This document shows, in pieces, positions 42,008 to 45,914 of a stretch of 45,914 nt of DNA. The translations under genes were made by a program, and so were the position numbers. The stretch is taken from assembly GCA_025056735.1 (NCBI GenBank), contig JANWVR010000071.1, forward strand, positions 1 through 45,914. Direction: 5' to 3'. Below the pieces are notes generated by a model, which was not told the origin of the DNA, searched no databases, and was given only the letters and a program-made list of their open reading frames with translations. How positions within the stretch are numbered: position 1 is the first letter of the stretch; each line of letters starts with the position of its first letter. Source of the DNA: Saprospiraceae bacterium. Lineage in GTDB: Bacteria; Bacteroidota; Bacteroidia; Chitinophagales; Saprospiraceae.

Positions 42008-44611
42008 TTACTGTCCCGTTAGGCGATAGGCATATACTTCCGTGTCGTATCCTACCACTAACCACCGCTCCTGAGCGCTGACGGAGAGCAGGTCGAAAGG
42101 CGTATTGCCGCCCAGAGGAAAGCCCTCAGCCAGACGGCCATCTCGTTTGAGCAAAAAAACCTGACGCGGTGAGCGGCATAAGACGCCAATGTCGGCATCA
42201 CCCACAGCCCAGAGTGTGTCGGCAGGTGCAGGCAACCTCCACTCGATAGGGCGGTGTGTGCCCGAGAGCGGCCGGGCAACAACATGCTGCCCGCTGACCA
42301 GAGCCACGCTGGCATTTTTAGCGTCTTTAGGAGAGCCTGATGCTGCGCCCCAATGGCGCTGCCGGGCATCCCAACCCAGCGCGTATTCGGTGATCTGACC
42401 TGTTAGTGAACAGCGAAAAGCGTGCCCGGCGTCGTTGATACACAAGAGATAAGGTATGTTTTTTTCCCAAACGCGCAGTGGGGGCGTGGTGGTAAAACTG
42501 CCCTGGAGTTGTGCGTCGGCAAAGTGCTTGTTGCCAGCGCGGTCGGCGCACATTAAACGGCCCTGAGTGCTAAGGGCGGCGATGTAATCCTTGTTCGACC
42601 AGGTAAAGTGGAGCAAAGGGCGCTCCACGCGGCCGGCGCCGGCTTTAGGATTCCAGCCAGGCAAGGGACGTCCGTAAGCGTCGAATCCGTACACGTTGCC
42701 GTTGGCGCAGGCCACAAAAAGCCCATAGCGGCGTGCACTTTCCAACGGCGCCACAATGACGCCGTTGGTCGCTGGCGACTGGAGTCGCAACGGAAAGCCC
42801 CGTACTTCCTGACCCTGGTCATCGAGCATCCACAGCGCCTCGGATGTGTTGAACACATAGTACCACCGGTCGCCTGGCAATCCCTCCAAGAGGTGAATAC
42901 TGGAACGAATGGGTTGGCCCAGCGCCTTGCTCCAGCGCAACTGCCCGCCGGCAGCTAGGCAGTGCAACTGGCCTTGCGCGTCCTGAGCAATCACGAACGG
43001 CACCGACTCGCCTTCTGCGGGCGCTATCCACTGGGGTGTCCCTATCACTGCTGCGGGCAGCGAAGTCTTCCACATCAGGCTGAGCGCTGCCAGCCCGGGC
43101 CGCTGGATGCGCTGCTGCACCACCTTTGCCCGCCACACGCCGCGGCCTTCGGGCTGAAAATCCAGCCCAGTCAGGCCCTTTGCTGCCCAATAGCGTATCT
43201 CTGCCAACACCGCCTCGGCGGGCGGCGCCAGCATCTTTTGCGCCAGCAAGGGCAAGTAGCGCCCATTGAACCACAAGGCCCACCGGCCTTCGGGGGGCTG
43301 GCGCGACAGGAGCGCCAAGTAGTCGGGGTTGTTGCTCAGCGTCTGGCTGACAATGTATTTGTCCAGCCACAGCTCCAGCGCTGCCGCAGAGGGCGCAAAT
43401 ACGGCGTAGCCATCAAAGACGGCGCAAGCGGGATTTTGCAGACCTGCCTCGACGCCCCGAAACAACAGAGGCGCCAGCAGCGATGGGTCGAGAAACTGGC
43501 GAATCTCGAAGGCATGATACCGATAGCGCCGCACCATACCTGAATGCGCGCCGTATTTTTCCAGCAGCCGGCGCGCCTGTCCTTCGTCGCGCACGGAGCA
43601 TACCCAGGCGCCGTCGAACGTAGCACTACCGGCCTGGGGCTCTAGCCACACCAAAGCGGCTTCGTGCCCACACCACGGGAGGATGTACTGCCGGAAGGCT
43701 GCGTCGTCGCGCCCTGGCTGTGCGAAGGCAGTCAGCGCCTCGCCGGGCTGCCTGGTCGTGTGCCAGGTGTATAGAGCGACGTGGTCGGGCAGGATGGCCG
43801 ACATAGGCGCCCGGCTAAGCGCTTTAGCGGGCGCATCCGTGTTCGTCGTACGTACGACGACCTCGCTGCTGTCGGGCCAGAGCCCTATCGCAACGGCCTC
43901 CAGGGCTGCTGCCAACGCCTCTGCCACGCCGCCCCAGCCCGACGTCAGCACCGTCCGAGCGCGCTCTACCACCATGCTCGGCCGCGCTACCACCACTACA
44001 GGCGCTGGCGTCCGGGCAGCCTGCTCCGCCCACCAGCCGTCGCGGCGTTCGAGCTGCGTCAGCGCCTCTTCTACGAGATACGAGAAGCGCGACGCTAACA
44101 TAAGGTTACGCCGGATGGCTATTATCCACTGCCGGCGTCCCTGGTGTTCGTACAACTCGTGGCCCTTGAACCGATACACCGACCACGCCCCAGCCTCTAC
44201 GCCCAATATGCGCTTAACGTCGAGCGCCTCGCCTGCGTCGAGCACCAATAGCGGCTGCAGGCTGTCGTTGGCATGCAGGCTGAAAATGGCTGCCTGCGGC
44301 TGACTGGCCCACCAGTGGGCTGCTTCTGGCGTTAGCAGGGCGGAGATGCCTTTCACAGCAGCCCGGTATTGCCGGAGAAGATGCCGTTGATTGGCCTCCT
44401 TATTTTCAGAAGGAAATACGGCATTCAGCCCAGCCATGCCTTCTGCTGCATACAGCACAACTGCTGCCTGCTCCGATGCCGCATGGAGCGGAGCATAGGG
44501 CCGTTTTTGCCATAAAAAATAAAAAATTAAACCTGCCACCCCAACAAGCGCTCCAATAAGCACCCGCTGGTGGCGCAACCATAAATCCATTAAATTCGTC
44601 AAATCGAGCAT
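42008..44611 (-). CDS. Membrane-anchored protein with C-terminal beta-propeller, function unknown
   Basis: The 867-residue protein has one N-terminal membrane segment (about 17-34, VLIGALVGVAGLIFYFLW) and a large periplasmic part. Residues about 50-520 resemble DUF3352-type proteins (repeated strands around AVVLYAAEGMAGLNAVF and a GVAEALAAALEAVAIGL helix), but I do not recognise the family securely. Residues about 550-867 look like a PQQ-like propeller: FVIAQDAQGQLHCLAAGG, GLFVACANGNVYGFDAYGRP, YIAALSTQGRLMCADRAG and VVGYDTEVYAYRLTG. The start is 44611; ATG 44590 (MDLWLRH) is an alternative. A TACCTTTG promoter element lies at 44632-44639. The gene is monocistronic. Confidence 0.7.
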   Translation of the reverse strand: MLDLTNLMDLWLRHQRVLIGALVGVAGLIFYFLWQKRPYAPLHAASEQAAVVLYAAEGMAGLNAVFPSENKEANQRHLLRQYRAAVKGISALLTPEAAHWWASQPQAAIFSLHANDSLQPLLVLDAGEALDVKRILGVEAGAWSVYRFKGHELYEHQGRRQWIIAIRRNLMLASRFSYLVEEALTQLERRDGWWAEQAARTPAPVVVVARPSMVVERARTVLTSGWGGVAEALAAALEAVAIGLWPDSSEVVVRTTNTDAPAKALSRAPMSAILPDHVALYTWHTTRQPGEALTAFAQPGRDDAAFRQYILPWCGHEAALVWLEPQAGSATFDGAWVCSVRDEGQARRLLEKYGAHSGMVRRYRYHAFEIRQFLDPSLLAPLLFRGVEAGLQNPACAVFDGYAVFAPSAAALELWLDKYIVSQTLSNNPDYLALLSRQPPEGRWALWFNGRYLPLLAQKMLAPPAEAVLAEIRYWAAKGLTGLDFQPEGRGVWRAKVVQQRIQRPGLAALSLMWKTSLPAAVIGTPQWIAPAEGESVPFVIAQDAQGQLHCLAAGGQLRWSKALGQPIRSSIHLLEGLPGDRWYYVFNTSEALWMLDDQGQEVRGFPLRLQSPATNGVIVAPLESARRYGLFVACANGNVYGFDAYGRPLPGWNPKAGAGRVERPLLHFTWSNKDYIAALSTQGRLMCADRAGNKHFADAQLQGSFTTTPPLRVWEKNIPYLLCINDAGHAFRCSLTGQITEYALGWDARQRHWGAASGSPKDAKNASVALVSGQHVVARPLSGTHRPIEWRLPAPADTLWAVGDADIGVLCRSPRQVFLLKRDGRLAEGFPLGGNTPFDLLSVSAQERWLVVGYDTEVYAYRLTGQ

Positions 44612-44631
44612 CCTTTGGGTCGCTTTTGGAG

Positions 44632-44639
44632 CAAAGGTA
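44632..44639 (-). promoter_or_regulatory. -7 element for the propeller-protein gene
   Basis: Minus-strand TACCTTTG matches TAnnTTTG, 20 bases before ATG 44611. Confidence 0.5.
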
Positions 44640-44750
44640 GCGGCCTGTGTCGCTTCTAAAGGAAGGGCACATCTGGGTTAGAAGGAACCCTTGCCGCCAA
44701 TTCAAGACACCGAATTGCAAAAAGCGCCTTTCAGGCCCGCGCACAAAGCT

Positions 44751-45116
44751 TCATTTGCGGATGAAATACACCGCCAACACCAGCAACACGAAGCCCACGT
44801 AGTGATTCCATTTGAGGGTTTCATTTTTGAAAAACAGCAGCGTGAAGCCCACAAATACCAGCAGGGTGATCACTTCCTGAATGACCTTCAGGTGCAGTAA
44901 CGAAAAAGGACCGCCGTTCCCTTGATAGCCGATGCGGTTGGCCGGTACCATGAAACAGTATTCTAAAAAGGCAATGAGCCAGCTGGCCATAATGATGCCG
45001 AAGAGGCCGGTTTTTTTAAAAAAAGCCAGCTGCTGAAACTTCAGGTGGCCATACCAGGCAAACGTCATGAAAATGTTGGAGATGAGGAGCAGGGCAATGG
45101 TGAGCAGTCCTTTCAT
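44751..45116 (-). CDS. DUF486-family small multidrug-type membrane protein
   Basis: The 121-residue protein has four hydrophobic helices and the DUF486 pattern: IFMTFAWYGHLKF after the first helix, FLEYCFMVPANRIGYQ, LHLKVIQEVITLLVFVGF and WNHYVGFVLLVLAVYFI. The family is related to the drug/metabolite transporter superfamily; its function is not established. The start at 45116 (MKGLLTIALL) fits the family better than 45149. The flanks are non-coding: about 135 bases before the propeller gene and about 205 bases upstream with no recognisable promoter. Confidence 0.85.
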   Translation of the reverse strand: MKGLLTIALLLISNIFMTFAWYGHLKFQQLAFFKKTGLFGIIMASWLIAFLEYCFMVPANRIGYQGNGGPFSLLHLKVIQEVITLLVFVGFTLLFFKNETLKWNHYVGFVLLVLAVYFIRK

Positions 45117-45323
45117 ACAGTTGGGCGCAAAGTGCGGGCAAACATCCATAAAAATCCGGCCATTGCGTCGGGGAGGATGTCTGAGAAATCCGGAGCGTCA
45201 TTACTGTGGGCAGCCTCTTACGGCTTGTGCCGCGAGCTGGCTGTTGCGGAGCGAAGAGGCAACCTGCTCTCGATATTTCAAAAGGGAACTGGACCTGAGC
45301 AGAGTGGGTTTTCGAGGGTTTTG

Positions 45324-45914
45324 TCAGCGGAAGAAGCGGATTTGCAGCGAGTCGCGCAGCGGCTCGCTGGCGTTGTCGTTGTGGTTCCAGTAATCGCTCA
45401 TAAGGGTGCTGCGTAGCGTGGCGCGGGTGGTAACTTGTCCGTTGTCGGTTTCCTCCCAGCCTAAAATGCGGTGTGGCTTAGCGGTTTCAAAGCGGATGAG
45501 GAGTTGTCGGGGCAGGCTCAGGTATTGAAGGCGCAGGACATTTTCTTTTTCGCCTTTTTCGATGCGAATAGAGGCCTCGTACACTTGAAGCGGCAGGTGT
45601 TGAAACCGGAAGAACAGCATAGACGGCAACACCTTCATTACCTTTTCCGCATCTTCGAAGCGCTCGGGCCGCAGGCGTACGGCCGTCCAGAGTTCGTCTT
45701 CAAGCAGGTCGGGGCGCAGGGTTTGGTCGGTATCGCCTTCGCTCTCGAAGTAGGAAAATTGCCGGAAGCGGTAAGCGCTATCAGGCTGGCGATTGGCCTG
45801 GACGAAGACCTGGCCGCACCAATCCTGAATGCTCCAGGTGGCCTTCAGCGCGCGGCTGTCGAGGGTGTTCACAGGCGAGAAAACCGACATCATAATGGAA
45901 TAGTCGTAGATGCC
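45324..45914 (-). CDS. Conserved Bacteroidota protein, often labelled 'septum formation inhibitor Maf' (5' partial)
   Basis: The frame is open to the window edge (first codons GIYDYSIMMSVFSPV), so about 197 C-terminal residues are seen. The segment YSIMMSVFSPV ... KATWSIQDWCGQVFVQ is typical of a Bacteroidota-specific lipoprotein-like family often labelled septum formation inhibitor Maf, although it is not related to the Maf nucleotide pyrophosphatases. The function is unknown. The upstream part, with any signal peptide, lies outside the window. Confidence 0.65.
   Translation of the reverse strand, partial: GIYDYSIMMSVFSPVNTLDSRALKATWSIQDWCGQVFVQANRQPDSAYRFRQFSYFESEGDTDQTLRPDLLEDELWTAVRLRPERFEDAEKVMKVLPSMLFFRFQHLPLQVYEASIRIEKGEKENVLRLQYLSLPRQLLIRFETAKPHRILGWEETDNGQVTTRATLRSTLMSDYWNHNDNASEPLRDSLQIRFFR

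Overview
The window comes from a bacterium of the phylum Bacteroidota, most likely a Saprospiria/Chitinophagia-type lineage. Evidence seen in the sequence: promoters of the Bacteroidota form TAnnTTTG with no strong Shine-Dalgarno sequences; proteins with C-terminal type IX secretion (T9SS) sorting domains; SprB-repeat, GldA/GldF, Bat-type and TonB-receptor proteins; and eukaryote-like class Ia ribonucleotide reductase subunits. The exact taxon cannot be fixed from sequence reading alone. Most of the window is ordinary chromosome with genes on both strands; two restriction-modification (RM) modules and a small palindromic repeat family are the accessory parts.

Layout. 1-7.8 kb: end of a TPR protein, a short-chain dehydrogenase, a HEIGH-type metalloprotease lipoprotein, a T9SS-exported subtilase and a two-domain M16 peptidase. 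8.0-12.4 kb: an nrd operon transcribed leftward (nrdB, a YegP-like gene, nrdA). A matching promoter is followed by an intrinsic terminator inside the leader, and directly upstream lies a cluster of DnaA boxes in AT-rich DNA. 12.4-16.4 kb: a lone CDP-glucose 4,6-dehydratase, a type II RM pair (possibly AccI-like) and tRNA-Met(CAT). 16.4-23.5 kb: a dicarboxylate symporter, a DsbD-type reductase, a SUMF1-domain protein and a divergent TonB-dependent receptor. 23.5-25.9 kb: tandem copies of the receptor gene's 3' end carrying an 18-bp palindrome, then selD, a secreted thioredoxin and cutA; further copies of the palindrome lie before selD and cutA. 25.9-30.0 kb: a YgjP-type metallopeptidase, fumarylacetoacetase, and a Dam-class methyltransferase beside a NotI-family endonuclease gene broken by an in-frame stop. 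30.0-37 kb: an outer-membrane-type protein, a BatB-BatC fusion, exonuclease III, a T9SS-exported esterase and gldA-gldF. 37-45.9 kb: a 1522-residue secreted thioredoxin/SprB-repeat protein, a membrane-anchored propeller protein, a DUF486 protein and the edge of a conserved Bacteroidota protein.

The points most worth pursuing are the DnaA-box cluster (replication origin or nrd control region), the candidate attenuator before nrdB, the REP-like palindromes with a conserved GTAMC head, the nonsense-interrupted NotI homologue beside an intact methylase, and the secreted thioredoxin-SprB fusion.
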